Shown one piece after another: positions 34,968 through 44,502 of a DNA stretch of 64,000 bases (positions are counted from its first letter, which is position 1; each line of letters starts with the position of its first letter). Origin of the DNA: Paenibacillus sp. sptzw28 (GTDB taxonomy: Bacteria > Bacillota > Bacilli > Paenibacillales > Paenibacillaceae). Both the position numbers and the translations under genes were made by a program. The stretch is from assembly GCF_019550795.1 (NCBI RefSeq), contig NZ_CP080545.1, forward strand, positions 5,437,501-5,501,500, read 5' to 3'. Under the pieces are notes generated by a model that made no database searches, had not been told where the DNA came from, and saw only the letters and a program-made list of their open reading frames with translations.

Positions 34968-36656
34968 TTAATGATCTTCCCCGGATCGGACTGCGGATTT
35001 TCTGGATGCCATCGATTCGTTTACTTCCCGGGTTATATCCTCTCCGCCTAATTTGTTCCACTCAACAACAAAATTATCGAACTCATTCACCGGCGCGTCT
35101 CCCAATATGATCTTGGTGAACGTCTCCAGCTCCATCTTGCTGAGCATCGCGTTCCTCTGTACCATCTTCGGAGTCGGGGTGCCGTAAAATTCATTTTTCA
35201 TATAAATGTTCGCTTGATCATATTGATTGATTGCTGCGAACGAACCGTTCTCGCCGAACACTTTGTTATAGCCCCAGTTCTTTTGGTCCCCTTCTTTGAA
35301 TTTGACGATGCTGTCGTAATATTTTTTTTCCTCCGCATTCAGTTTCGAGATATCAGCCGTTTTGAACGTATCCATCAAATGCAAATGCGCGTTCAAGTTT
35401 TTCCTTGCCCGGCCCAACTGAACCGGAGGGTATTTGAAAAATTCAATGCCGTCCTTCTTCTGAAATGTATCCGGTTCAGCCGTTTCGCCCCACAGCTTCT
35501 CAGTGTACAGGTTGAGGATTTTAATCGCCGCTTCCGGATTTTCAGCCTTTTTATTGATTACGTAATAGTCCACGACCGGGAAAAAGATTCGAGGGCGTGC
35601 CGGCATGCTATCCACCGATGGAATCGGGTAAGGCTTCCACTCCGCATTCCGGTCATTATTGCGCAGCAGCTGCAAAGCGGTTAGCGGTGACGCCATCGAG
35701 CCGAAGAACAGACCGCCTTTGCCGGATACGATCGTTTGCGCCACTTTCGTCTCGTCTTTAATGCCGAATTCGCGGTCAATTTGTCCGGATTTGAACATTT
35801 CCTGCAGCTTGGCAAGCGCCTTCTTCGCTTCCGGCATCGTCCCCCCGTAAACGATCTTTCCGGAGCTGTCTCTCACCCAAATGCCCGGGTACGCGTGGAA
35901 GCCGTTGAAAAATCCTGTCAAACCGGGTAAACCGCCCCACAGGTTCTTCTCTACAAGCAGCCCGACCGTATCGTCTTCACCGTTTCCGTCTGGATCCCGA
36001 GTCGCGAACGCTTCGGATATTATAAACACCTCGTCCATTGTCTTCGGTTCCGGGAGGTTCAGCTTCTGCAGCCAGTCGGTACGGACCCATAAAAGTGGCG
36101 CCCCGTCAATCGATGAAGTCGTATGCGGGATGGCCATCAGCCTGCCTTGGAAAGTGGCGGCCGCCAAAGCGTTTCCTCCATCCTCCGTAATGATATGTTT
36201 CATAAGAGGGGCTGAATATTCATCGAAGACCTCGGTCAAATCCATTAACTTCCCGCCCTCGACGAGCTGCTGCAGTTGGCTGGCGTTAACGGGAAAGATG
36301 TCGGGCAAATCGTTCGAAGTGATGGCGATGTTCATTTTATGCTCAAACTGGCTTTCGGTCGCTACCCAAACGTTTTTGACCTTGATTCCCAAATCGTTCT
36401 CGAGTGTCTTTGTCCAGATGTTTTCGTCGATCGATTCGCCTTCTTTGAATTTCATGCTGCTGTCCACCTTACGGGCGACAGTTACTTCAATCGGCGGATT
36501 ATACTTGCCGTACGGACCGGCCGGCACTGTCCTGACTTCATTTGCCGGCTGCGAATTTGCGTTTTCCAACGGGCTGGCTTTGCTGCATGCAGTTACAACA
36601 ACGAGAACCAACATAAACATAACCCGAGCGACTTGCCGAATTCCAGACCGTCTCAT
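34968..36656 (-). CDS. LplA-type extracellular solute-binding lipoprotein, copy 2
   Basis: Sugar-binding lipoprotein of 562 aa with lipobox VVTAC near residue 24. Mature domain shares long stretches with the copy at 45422 (e.g. ASQLQQLVEG.KL.DLTEVFDEY; TKTLENDLGIK; NAMLSKMELETFTKIILGD), so the two are recent paralogs of the Lpl/YtcQ group. Its ribosome site is AAGGGTGAGATAAAATG. No permease gene is adjacent; it must use the permease pair at 43602-45399 or another. Confidence 0.92.
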   Translation of the reverse strand: MRRSGIRQVARVMFMLVLVVVTACSKASPLENANSQPANEVRTVPAGPYGKYNPPIEVTVARKVDSSMKFKEGESIDENIWTKTLENDLGIKVKNVWVATESQFEHKMNIAITSNDLPDIFPVNASQLQQLVEGGKLMDLTEVFDEYSAPLMKHIITEDGGNALAAATFQGRLMAIPHTTSSIDGAPLLWVRTDWLQKLNLPEPKTMDEVFIISEAFATRDPDGNGEDDTVGLLVEKNLWGGLPGLTGFFNGFHAYPGIWVRDSSGKIVYGGTMPEAKKALAKLQEMFKSGQIDREFGIKDETKVAQTIVSGKGGLFFGSMASPLTALQLLRNNDRNAEWKPYPIPSVDSMPARPRIFFPVVDYYVINKKAENPEAAIKILNLYTEKLWGETAEPDTFQKKDGIEFFKYPPVQLGRARKNLNAHLHLMDTFKTADISKLNAEEKKYYDSIVKFKEGDQKNWGYNKVFGENGSFAAINQYDQANIYMKNEFYGTPTPKMVQRNAMLSKMELETFTKIILGDAPVNEFDNFVVEWNKLGGEDITREVNESMASRKSAVRSGEDH

Positions 36657-37265
36657 TTTATCTCACCCTTTTTCGTCAATGCGCTTTCCGGAAGAAGATA
36701 GAACTCTGAACTCTAGTCCCCGCCATCCCTACCATTTCTTATGCACCAAGCTTAATTCTATTCCTCTTCAGTCTAAAATCAATTTCTCATTTCGGATAAC
36801 GAATCGTTAGTGTGTTTTTCCCGGGCAAATCCCGCTGCTGCGGCCTCAATGTCGCTTGCGGTCACCGGACAATTACGGAGGGGTTCTTGCTGCTGGTGAG
36901 GGAGCAGGGCTGCAGCTCGCTGTCTGGATGCTCGAGATGATCGGCAGGTTTGCCGTGAGGTCACCGCATCATCATATGGAGCGACAAAAAACGAGTGATG
37001 ATGGAGGCTGCACCCACGATGATCAGGTTCACCGCCTCTTTCACACTCGTTGCGAGATTCCTCAAATTGGAAGTAGATCTGTCTTGATTGTTACATAAAA
37101 GCATGGAAGTTTGCAAGACTTATTACCTAGGGATACACGTGAGCATAACAGCCTGTTGCTTCTGGCTGCTTACACTTACCGACCGGTTTTTCTCGAGCGC
37201 AAACAGCCGAAGAAAGGCGCTGCAAAAAGGAAGAACCCCTCCGCGCGAGAGGGATCCGAATCCCG
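36657..37265. other. 609-base stretch without a recognisable gene
   Basis: The right part holds the leader of the Calx-beta operon's 3' side; a minus-strand hairpin CCCTC/GAGGG at about 37235-37255 followed by GTTCTTCCTTTTT may terminate the Calx-beta gene. The left part (36657-36780) is the promoter region of the LplA copy 2 gene. The middle has short hydrophobic minus-strand frames that I could not match to any family; they may be decayed coding sequence. Confidence 0.5.
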
Positions 37266-38777
37266 CTAATACTTATCTTGAATCGTAACCGTTACTTTCC
37301 CTTGGCCGACTATTGCGGCGCCGCCGGTCGGATTAGACAGCTGCACGCTGAAGGTCTCGAACGGCTCTTTCTTCTTGTCATCGATGAACGTAATAGGGAT
37401 CTCCTTGCTGCTTTCGCCCGGCGCAAAGGTCAGCGTGCCCGAAACGGCAGTAAAGTCTTCGCCGGCTATAGCAGTACCCGATACCGTTGCATAATCCACG
37501 GTTGCCGGTGCTCCCGTATAGTCCATACGGTTTACGATGACCGTGACCTGACCGGATTTTTCAAGCCCGTAGTATTGGGGAGCGCTGAACTCGAGCCGAC
37601 TGGGCACAGGTTCGTTCTCCAAGATGGTCACCTGTGCGCTTGTGATCGAGCCAAGCTCGCCACGGTCCGGTTTCCAGAGGTTAACGGAGAAGGTTTCGTC
37701 GCCTTCATAGACCGTGTCGTCGAGTACTTCGATTTCAATCGTTGCCGTCGATTGGCCGGGTTGAAAAGTCAGTTTGCCGTATTTTGCAACAAAGTCTTTG
37801 CTGGCTTCGGCACTCCCGGACCCCGTCACATATTCGACGGTTGTGATCGTATCCAAATAGTTCTCGCGCAGGACGTTAATGCTCAGCTTGGAGCCGTTCT
37901 CCGTTATCGAGTAGGTGCCGCTCTCCAGCGTCAGTATCGGTTGAGGTTCATTGTCCACAATAGTCAATACCCCAAGGCTCTTGTCACCGATGGTCGCGCC
38001 GTTTGATGCCGAGCTCAGGTAGATTTGAATTTTCTCGTCGCCTTCGAACATTCTGTCATCGATTAACGGCACCTGAATCGTCTTGGACGTCTCGCCATTG
38101 GCAAAGGTAATGCTTAGACTATAACCGCCTAGAAAGTCCTCTCCCTCGGTCGCGCTGCACCCAAAGTTGCCGCACCCCAATACCGAGTAGTAAAGCGTCA
38201 CTTCGCCCGTCGTTCCCTTCGTTCGGTTCACTGTCAGGTTGGCATAGCCGTCACCCTCCCCGGCCGAATAGATTTCGGAGCTCAGGTTAAACTCGCCCGG
38301 ACCCGGAATAGGGGTATCACTATCCTTGATAACTATGTTCGCCACAGTGTTAGAACCGAGTGTCGCTCCTTCCGGATCGCTGAGCATGAAGGAGAAGTTC
38401 TCGTCTCCCTCGATCAGTGTATCGTCGGTTATGTTGTAGTTCAACTGCATTACGGTCTGCCCTTCCACGAAATACAGTCTTATCGGCTCCGAAGGCCCAT
38501 TAACTGCAAAGTAATCTTCGTTTTTTTGAGCCGAGCCGTCTATAGGGGTTAATAAGACGCTCGCAGCCCCCGATCCGCTTGTCCGGTTAATTTCCAATAC
38601 TAGTGTACGGCCTTCCCACGCCACATAAGAACTACTGGAAAATGAGATTTCGCCGGCAGCCACTTCCGCGCGCGCCAAAGTGCCGAATGGCATCAGGATA
38701 AGGACGAGCATCACCAGCAGTGAAGCGAACTTTCTCCATATCCATAGTAGTTGCCGCTTGGATCTGATACCTTCCAT
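37266..38777 (-). CDS. secreted Calx-beta repeat protein
   Basis: A 503-aa secreted protein. Signal peptide to about residue 37 (LARAEVA). Four Calx-beta domains follow, each with the DD..EGDE/DD..FEGDE calcium-binding turn: residues about 42-150 (DDTLIEGDENF), 160-275 (DDRMFEGDEKI), 280-385 (DDTVYEGDETF) and 393-500 (DDKKKEPFETF, the last degenerate). These domains bind Ca2+ and are common in adhesins. There is no LPXTG or SLH anchor, and at four repeats it is short for an adhesin. GGGAGGG precedes the ATG. It lies 51 bases downstream of the acyltransferase gene, so the two are probably cotranscribed. Confidence 0.9.
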   Translation of the reverse strand: MEGIRSKRQLLWIWRKFASLLVMLVLILMPFGTLARAEVAAGEISFSSSSYVAWEGRTLVLEINRTSGSGAASVLLTPIDGSAQKNEDYFAVNGPSEPIRLYFVEGQTVMQLNYNITDDTLIEGDENFSFMLSDPEGATLGSNTVANIVIKDSDTPIPGPGEFNLSSEIYSAGEGDGYANLTVNRTKGTTGEVTLYYSVLGCGNFGCSATEGEDFLGGYSLSITFANGETSKTIQVPLIDDRMFEGDEKIQIYLSSASNGATIGDKSLGVLTIVDNEPQPILTLESGTYSITENGSKLSINVLRENYLDTITTVEYVTGSGSAEASKDFVAKYGKLTFQPGQSTATIEIEVLDDTVYEGDETFSVNLWKPDRGELGSITSAQVTILENEPVPSRLEFSAPQYYGLEKSGQVTVIVNRMDYTGAPATVDYATVSGTAIAGEDFTAVSGTLTFAPGESSKEIPITFIDDKKKEPFETFSVQLSNPTGGAAIVGQGKVTVTIQDKY

Positions 38778-38828
38778 TATGAATCCCTCCCGTAATTACT
38801 GATACAATTTGTGCTGTCGATAACGCAT

Positions 38829-39926
38829 TTATGCGAACGACTCTTTCGTTTCCGGCAGTTTTGTCCGGCTTCCAACTTTCCTGGTTTTGAACTTGAGCGC
38901 TTTCTTTTCTATTAGATGCCATGAGAATATGGAGCATAATAGTGTCAGCGGTAAGGCCAATAAGAATTGACTATATGGGTTGATGTTCGGATGCAAGTAT
39001 AGTGTCAATGTTTGTTGAATCGGGAATGCAAAGATGTATAGCCCATAGGAAAAATCTCCAAGCCTGGAGGTGTTGTTTAATTTGATTTTTGGATTGAAGA
39101 CCAGATAGAGTATTAGATAGCTTCCAAATAAGATAAGGCCGTATTTGATTCCGCCGGCGATAGTCATTCCTGCTAATACGAGAAATGAAATTGCTGCATA
39201 GGAATGGTTTAGTATAATCTTGTCTCTATACAAGAAACATAACATTCCCGCCGAAAAGTACTGAAGAAAATACGCTGTGTTCTGGATAGTATGTGTTCCA
39301 ACAGTGATGCCTAAGGGGACATGAGCTATTGTTATTGACCCGAGAAGCAGTAGAATTGCGAAAGGTTTATTCAGCATTTTGAAAATACCCATAAATGCGA
39401 CAACCAGATAGCATATAAATTCATATTCAAGCGTCCACAAAGACCCGTTAACCGCGCTATGATAAATATTGTTCTCAAAGACGGATGGTATTTCGCCCAT
39501 GCTTGCGGATGAATGCAGTAAGATGGTTTCCAGGTAGGCGTATGTGGCAGGATTCGAGAAATACTCTTTAGGGGATTCAGTAGAAACAATGGGTCCCAGG
39601 ATAAATACAGTTGCCAAAACAATAAAGATTAGAGCGGGAAATATCCGGAGCACACGCGCAAGCAGGAATTTTTTTAAGTTTTGACTATGCACAAAGCTTT
39701 GTGTTATTAAAAATCCGCTTACCACAAAAAAGATTATTACGCATAAATTGCCGATTGTAAGTTGTCCCCCGGATAAAACCATTAATGGCTCCTTCTTATC
39801 ACCAGCGAGTAAAGTTAAAGGAAAAGAGTGCGAAAAAATGACTAGAATTGCGGCTGCTAATCTAATAAAATCAAAATTGTTTTTCCTCCGATCCGCAAGA
39901 TAGCTTTCAATCGTATGATTCCCCAT
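38829..39926 (-). CDS. acyltransferase 3 family membrane protein
   Basis: A 365-aa polytopic membrane protein of the OafA/acyltransferase 3 family, which adds acetyl or other acyl groups to surface polysaccharides. It starts with the family sequence NNFDFIRLAAAILVIFSHSF (catalytic His in FSHS) and has about ten TM segments and a GSLWTLEYEF motif. GAGGAGAGG lies five bases before the ATG. It neighbours a Wzy-like gene and a Calx-beta gene. Confidence 0.92.
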   Translation of the reverse strand: MGNHTIESYLADRRKNNFDFIRLAAAILVIFSHSFPLTLLAGDKKEPLMVLSGGQLTIGNLCVIIFFVVSGFLITQSFVHSQNLKKFLLARVLRIFPALIFIVLATVFILGPIVSTESPKEYFSNPATYAYLETILLHSSASMGEIPSVFENNIYHSAVNGSLWTLEYEFICYLVVAFMGIFKMLNKPFAILLLLGSITIAHVPLGITVGTHTIQNTAYFLQYFSAGMLCFLYRDKIILNHSYAAISFLVLAGMTIAGGIKYGLILFGSYLILYLVFNPKIKLNNTSRLGDFSYGLYIFAFPIQQTLTLYLHPNINPYSQFLLALPLTLLCSIFSWHLIEKKALKFKTRKVGSRTKLPETKESFA

Positions 39927-40077
39927 ATAATCCTCTCCTCTATTTTTTATCGAGATAGATTTGTCCCTCTGTCTCTCGATTATAAAGTCGGCGGATTTTC
40001 TGTTATATGAGAATCTCTCTATATTGCTTGTCTTCTATATACTTTTTATATTTTTTTGTCGTTTCTTTGAATAAAGT

Positions 40078-40107
40078 AAAAAAAAGCCGGGCCGTAAAGG
40101 CACCGGC
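40078..40107 (-). terminator. rho-independent terminator after the 36-aa gene
   Basis: On the minus strand GCCGG, 12-base loop, CCGGC followed by eight T. It lies 25 bases after the stop of the small gene at 40132 and separates it from the acyltransferase gene. Confidence 0.8.
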
Positions 40108-40131
40108 CTGCAAGAACCCCGGGCGACTGTA

Positions 40132-40242
40132 CTACTCGACAATTCTTGTCAACACTCCAGGCATTATTACAGAAATCAATATGACCGCCACTGTCAAAAC
40201 CCATGTCGTCACTTTAATTTTCCGCCTCATTAAGTGAATCAT
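40132..40242 (-). CDS. 36-aa single-pass membrane peptide coupled to the Wzy-like gene
   Basis: Small gene with ATG at 40242 that overlaps the Wzy-like stop in ATGA, with AAGGAGAGGGCAGG upstream inside the Wzy-like gene. The 36 residues have a basic N-terminus (MRRKIKVTTW after four residues), one hydrophobic helix (VLTVAVILISVIMPGVLT) and the end RIVE. A terminator follows directly, so the transcript includes it. Coupling, ribosome site and clear N-in helix make it a credible gene; a role as accessory subunit of the polymerase-like protein is inference. Confidence 0.6.
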   Translation of the reverse strand: MIHLMRRKIKVTTWVLTVAVILISVIMPGVLTRIVE

Positions 40243-41495
40243 GCCCCTGCCCTCTCCTTCCTGGCCAGCATCAAAATAATAAATACGAATAAATAAGGCG
40301 GAAGAGAAATGTTGAAGAAGCTTACAATCGGAAAGCTTGTCCAGAAAGCCGCAATAGCTATTGATAATGGTGTCATACGCGCTCTTGCTTCTCTGAATAC
40401 GTAACCGGTCATAGAGAGAAACAGCAAACCAAAACTGATTAAGCCGAGAATTCCGAATTGCGCGCCAACCGCCAAATACATATTATCGACATATTGAAAA
40501 CCAAACCCTTGAGCGAGTCCCGTTCCGAACAAGGCCGTATAAACGTCATTCGACAACCACATCTCCATGATATAACTCCACTCATTTACTCTCGATGTGT
40601 GAGTTTCGATGGAAACTATATCATTCCCACCAAACTTGGATGATATAACGGGCGCGAGCTTCATTACCGTATAACCCGCCAATGCATTGAAGAAAGACAG
40701 GATGTACGGGGCGGCGCGGTTATTGATTTTCTTCGACAATATGAATGCTGCAATCAATACGGCTCCTATCTCCAAATACGCGTTACGTGTAAGAGTAGAG
40801 TACCCGGCAAAAAGTACGAGCGCCATAAGCAGCAGCTTGATAGAGCGATTCATAGGCAGCAGCAGGAAGACGGCCCCGGCTATCGCGATATAATGCCCGA
40901 ACGAGTACCCTGATTCAAACAATGAAAATGCCCTTACATTCTCATGGAAGTTCCACGAGTACACAGTGAAGGATAAATCGTTTGAAGACACGGGCAGCAA
41001 AGGTTCTTTCAGTAAAAATTGAATGGTTCCCAGAATAGCCAAAAGAACGAAAATGGAAAGCAATATTCGTATAATTTGTTTCTCTTTCAAGTTTCCATGC
41101 AAATACAATACCAAAGGAATAGTGAAAACAAAGAAGTAAACCGAAAGGATGGAGGTAATGATTGACAGGTGGCTATTCGTAGGTGTAGCGAGTAAACCGA
41201 TTTCGATAACGAGGTACGACGTAAATAAAAACCAGGTAAACATAAGCATCGAGTCTACTTCGACTCTTCGGCGCAGTGTTAATGTTATAATGCCGAGGCA
41301 CATCACAGCCGCCGTAAACCTTACCAGCGTCATTGGAACAGGAACATTCCCGCTGAACAGAAACATCTGTAATTGCGGTATCGATCCGTTAACCATTAAC
41401 GCCAGTAAAAGAATTAAAAATAACAATGACAGTAGTTTGATGATGGGTCGCGGGTGTTCAATCCTTTGATTAATTTCCCCACTAATTGTATTCAT
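40239..41495 (-). CDS. O-antigen ligase/Wzy-like polysaccharide polymerase
   Basis: A 418-aa protein with about 10-12 TM helices and one large extracytoplasmic loop near residues 270-340 (SIETHTSRVNEWSYIMEMW, FGTGLAQGFGFQYVDNMY), the pattern of the Wzy_C/O-antigen ligase family. The Arg and His/Glu-rich loop holds the expected active-site residues (RVNEW.). It would join or attach exopolysaccharide repeat units. Other usual EPS genes (glycosyltransferases, flippase) are not in the window. Confidence 0.85.
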   Translation of the reverse strand: MNTISGEINQRIEHPRPIIKLLSLLFLILLLALMVNGSIPQLQMFLFSGNVPVPMTLVRFTAAVMCLGIITLTLRRRVEVDSMLMFTWFLFTSYLVIEIGLLATPTNSHLSIITSILSVYFFVFTIPLVLYLHGNLKEKQIIRILLSIFVLLAILGTIQFLLKEPLLPVSSNDLSFTVYSWNFHENVRAFSLFESGYSFGHYIAIAGAVFLLLPMNRSIKLLLMALVLFAGYSTLTRNAYLEIGAVLIAAFILSKKINNRAAPYILSFFNALAGYTVMKLAPVISSKFGGNDIVSIETHTSRVNEWSYIMEMWLSNDVYTALFGTGLAQGFGFQYVDNMYLAVGAQFGILGLISFGLLFLSMTGYVFREARARMTPLSIAIAAFWTSFPIVSFFNISLPPYLFVFIILMLARKERAGA

Positions 41496-41780
41496 TCATT
41501 GCATGCCTCCTATGGTCTTATAGACCCGAGACAAATGAACGAAAAAATCGGCTTCGGCTTGCGCGGCTCGTACGGTCATTTCGCGCATCGAACCGGTCCA
41601 TTTGTCCTGGTTTCGAGCGCTTTTCGATAAATCCGGCTGTTAAAACGCGCAGCTTAACATACCCTCCACCCATTCGGATAGGAGCCTGAGCTGTAAATTA
41701 GATCCTTGCGCACGGCAAGGTGTAAATAGACCTATAATCAAATAGAACCATAACTAAATCGGCCGCTGATCTGTACCAGA

Positions 41781-43547
41781 CTAATGTGGATTTGACGGCG
41801 GGAGCTGTCCAGCCGGTTCGAGCGGAATGACAATTTCGACAAGCAGCCCTCCGAGCCCGCTGCGGTCAACCCGAATGCCGGAACGGTTACCATACATAAG
41901 CTGGAGCCGTCGGTAAATGTTCAACATGCCTGTAGTCTCCGCATGGTTCGCCCTGTCCCCTAACCGCATTCGCAGTTCGCCGAGCTTCTCCTCCGTGAGG
42001 GAGTCGCCGTTATCCTCCACGACCACCGACACAGTCTCAGCCGAATGCGCAAAAGAAACATGCAGTACCCCGTCCGCAACCTTGTCCTCCAGCGCGTATA
42101 TATACGCATTCTCCACAATAGGCTGAAGAATAAGCCTGGGAATCTGAACTTCTTTTGCCCAATCAGGCAATTCATCGAATCGGACCGAGATTCTTCTCGA
42201 GAATCGGACCGTCTGAATTTCTATATAATTGCGCATATGATCGACTTCCTGCCCAAGTGAGACCGTATCGGAATCGCTGCGTGTGATAAAGCGGAAATAA
42301 TCGCCCAAATATTTGGTGAATACCATAATTTTGTCGTGGTCCCGCATTTTAGCCATCCGGTAGACGATGTAGAAGCTGTTGTACAGGAAGTGCGGATTAA
42401 TCTGGGATTGTAATTGGCGAAGTTCAGATAGCTGTAAACGAAAGTTTTTTTCGTATACCTCGTGCACGAGCATGTCGAGCTTCTTCATCATCCCGTTAAA
42501 CTGCCGGTACAAGTAACCGAATTCGTCTTGATACCGGTGGCGGATGGAAATATCAAGCTGCCCGCCCTCAACTCGCTTGAATGCGGTCACGAGCCTCTTG
42601 AGCGGATCGTGAATAAGTAAATAAATGCCATAGCTGAACAGAACCATGACCAGCAGCGAAATGCTGGATAACAGCCAAAAGGAATCCCGATACGTCCGAA
42701 GCGGGCCGAAGAGCTGTTCTTCCGGAACAGCCTTAACTAAAGTCAGTCCAAGCTTCTTGGAAGCGGCCCGGGAAAGGAAGTACCGCTCCCCCTCTGCTTC
42801 GATCATCCCGCCCTCGGACCGACGGTTATCCGTCAAAGCTGCGGCGACGAGATCCGCACGGCTTTGATCATTTCCTTCCGCCATTGACCATCCGTCACCA
42901 ATCAGAAACGATATGCCGCCTTCATTTGTGTTAAATTGCCGCAGACCCTGTTTCAGCTTCGTTACCGACAATTCCACCACTATCTGGAATAGAGGCTCCG
43001 TACCTTCAGGGAGCACTGCCACATCCGGGTAATTAACTACATGGTAGAGCTTGCCTTTCCACTGATATAACGGGGAGCCGAACGAATTCACGGTCCCTTT
43101 CAGCGATTGATACTCCTCGCGCGGCAGGTCTTCGATTGATTCGGCGGAGGCGGATATGCTTCGGTTTAGAGACGGGATATTCACGCGGGCATCCTGGATG
43201 TAGCTGCCGGATGCTTTCAACAAACGGAGGTTCCGCTGCACCTGGTTTACAGCGCTGCGAATCTCGTATCTGGTCATGAACTCCGATCTCGTGCTCAAAT
43301 TGTTCAAATTAACGTCGTCGATAAACTCCCGCTGCAAACTGATCGCACGCTCCAGATCCAGTTCCAGCAAATTCATATACAGACCGATAGTCGAATTGGA
43401 TGATGCTGTAATCTGTTCACGCACGCTTCGTGAACCGGATTCATTCATGGCAAAGCTGATGCCGATGATCGGCAGCACGACGATCAGGAATGAAATGAAA
43501 AGCTTGGGATATATACCTAGCGACCGGAGTCGTATTCTTTCTTTCAT
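41781..43547 (-). CDS. sensor histidine kinase, YesM type
   Basis: Sensor kinase of 588 aa. TM1 about 13-30, extracellular sensor about 31-295, TM2 about 296-318, HAMP (LLIHDPLKRLVTAFKRVEGG), His_kinase domain with SQINPHFLYNSFYIV (phospho-acceptor His), HATPase (QPIVENAYIYALEDK; VVEDNGDSL). In the N-box region the usual HG after AY is YA, and G1 is DNGDSL in place of DNGxG(M), so the ATP lid differs from the first kinase. It is the last gene of the unit that starts at 47086. The matching regulator is probably 33289-34941. Confidence 0.92.
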   Translation of the reverse strand: MKERIRLRSLGIYPKLFISFLIVVLPIIGISFAMNESGSRSVREQITASSNSTIGLYMNLLELDLERAISLQREFIDDVNLNNLSTRSEFMTRYEIRSAVNQVQRNLRLLKASGSYIQDARVNIPSLNRSISASAESIEDLPREEYQSLKGTVNSFGSPLYQWKGKLYHVVNYPDVAVLPEGTEPLFQIVVELSVTKLKQGLRQFNTNEGGISFLIGDGWSMAEGNDQSRADLVAAALTDNRRSEGGMIEAEGERYFLSRAASKKLGLTLVKAVPEEQLFGPLRTYRDSFWLLSSISLLVMVLFSYGIYLLIHDPLKRLVTAFKRVEGGQLDISIRHRYQDEFGYLYRQFNGMMKKLDMLVHEVYEKNFRLQLSELRQLQSQINPHFLYNSFYIVYRMAKMRDHDKIMVFTKYLGDYFRFITRSDSDTVSLGQEVDHMRNYIEIQTVRFSRRISVRFDELPDWAKEVQIPRLILQPIVENAYIYALEDKVADGVLHVSFAHSAETVSVVVEDNGDSLTEEKLGELRMRLGDRANHAETTGMLNIYRRLQLMYGNRSGIRVDRSGLGGLLVEIVIPLEPAGQLPPSNPH

Positions 43548-43601
43548 CGATATCCCCCGATTATACTGGAATGGGTTACTATCGATTATTATACTGCGTA
43601 T

Positions 43602-44486
43602 TCATTCCTTCACGCTCCCCACTACAATACCTTTCACGAAATATCGCTGCAGAAAGGGATAAACGAGCAGAACGGGCAGCGCTGCCAGAAAGATTTGCGC
43701 CGCTTTCGTCGTCCGGTCGGATATCGTCTGCAGAAGCTCCAGATCGGTGGAGGAAAGGAGTGCGAGGTCGTTCTGAATAACGACCGTCTGCAAATAGCTT
43801 TGCAGCGGATAATGTTCAGGCCTGTTCATGTAGATCAGTCCGTCAAACCATGAATTCCAATGACCGACGATCGTGAATAGGGTGACGGTTGCGAGCGCCG
43901 GCAGAGAAAGCGGCACATACAAACGCCATAATATTGTGCCATGGCCCGCCCCGTCGATAGCGGCCGCCTCTTCCAGCTCCTTGGGCAGGGTGCGGAAGAA
44001 ATTGAGCAGCAGGATGACGTTGAAGACGGGAACGGCCCCGGGCAGCACAAGCGCCCAGATCGTATCGATCAGTCCGAGATTCTTGACGACGATATAGGTC
44101 GGAATCAAGCCGCCGTGAAACAAAATGGTAAAGACGAAGAACCATACATAGACCGTCCTCCAGCGGAAAACGCGAGCCTCCTTGGACAGCGGGTAGGCAA
44201 TGATGATCGTCAGCAGCATGTTAATGGCGACGCCAAGCAGCACACGCAGCACTGTGACGCACATTGCCCGCAGAAATTCAGGCTTGGCGATGACGAATTC
44301 ATACGATTTCCAGGTAAATTCGACCGGCCACAGCGTGACATAACCCGCAGCAGCCGCCGAGCTGCTGCTGAATGAAATCGCAAGCGTGTGCAGTACCGGC
44401 AGGACACAAAGAAGTGAAAGACCTATCATCAGCACTTGATTGATGACACTGAATATCCGGTAACCGGTAGTATTATTCTGCAGCAT
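43602..44486 (-). CDS. Lpl-type ABC transporter permease (LplC/YtcP)
   Basis: A 294-aa permease with six helices, EAA loop LEEAAAIDGAGHGTILWRLYVP and the terminal QRYFVKGIVVGSVKE. The frame is open for another 76 codons upstream but that part overlaps the preceding gene and is not homologous; the ATG at 44486 gives MLQNNTTGYRIFS, typical of LplC proteins. It lies 16 bases after the first permease. Confidence 0.93.
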   Translation of the reverse strand: MLQNNTTGYRIFSVINQVLMIGLSLLCVLPVLHTLAISFSSSSAAAAGYVTLWPVEFTWKSYEFVIAKPEFLRAMCVTVLRVLLGVAINMLLTIIIAYPLSKEARVFRWRTVYVWFFVFTILFHGGLIPTYIVVKNLGLIDTIWALVLPGAVPVFNVILLLNFFRTLPKELEEAAAIDGAGHGTILWRLYVPLSLPALATVTLFTIVGHWNSWFDGLIYMNRPEHYPLQSYLQTVVIQNDLALLSSTDLELLQTISDRTTKAAQIFLAALPVLLVYPFLQRYFVKGIVVGSVKE

Positions 44487-44502
44487 TGCCTTGACCTGCC
44501 CT

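Noticed and set aside
35881..36810. 309-aa plus-strand open frame
   Set aside because: Antisense shadow of the LplA-type binding protein; Ser/Phe-rich composition from reversed coding sequence.
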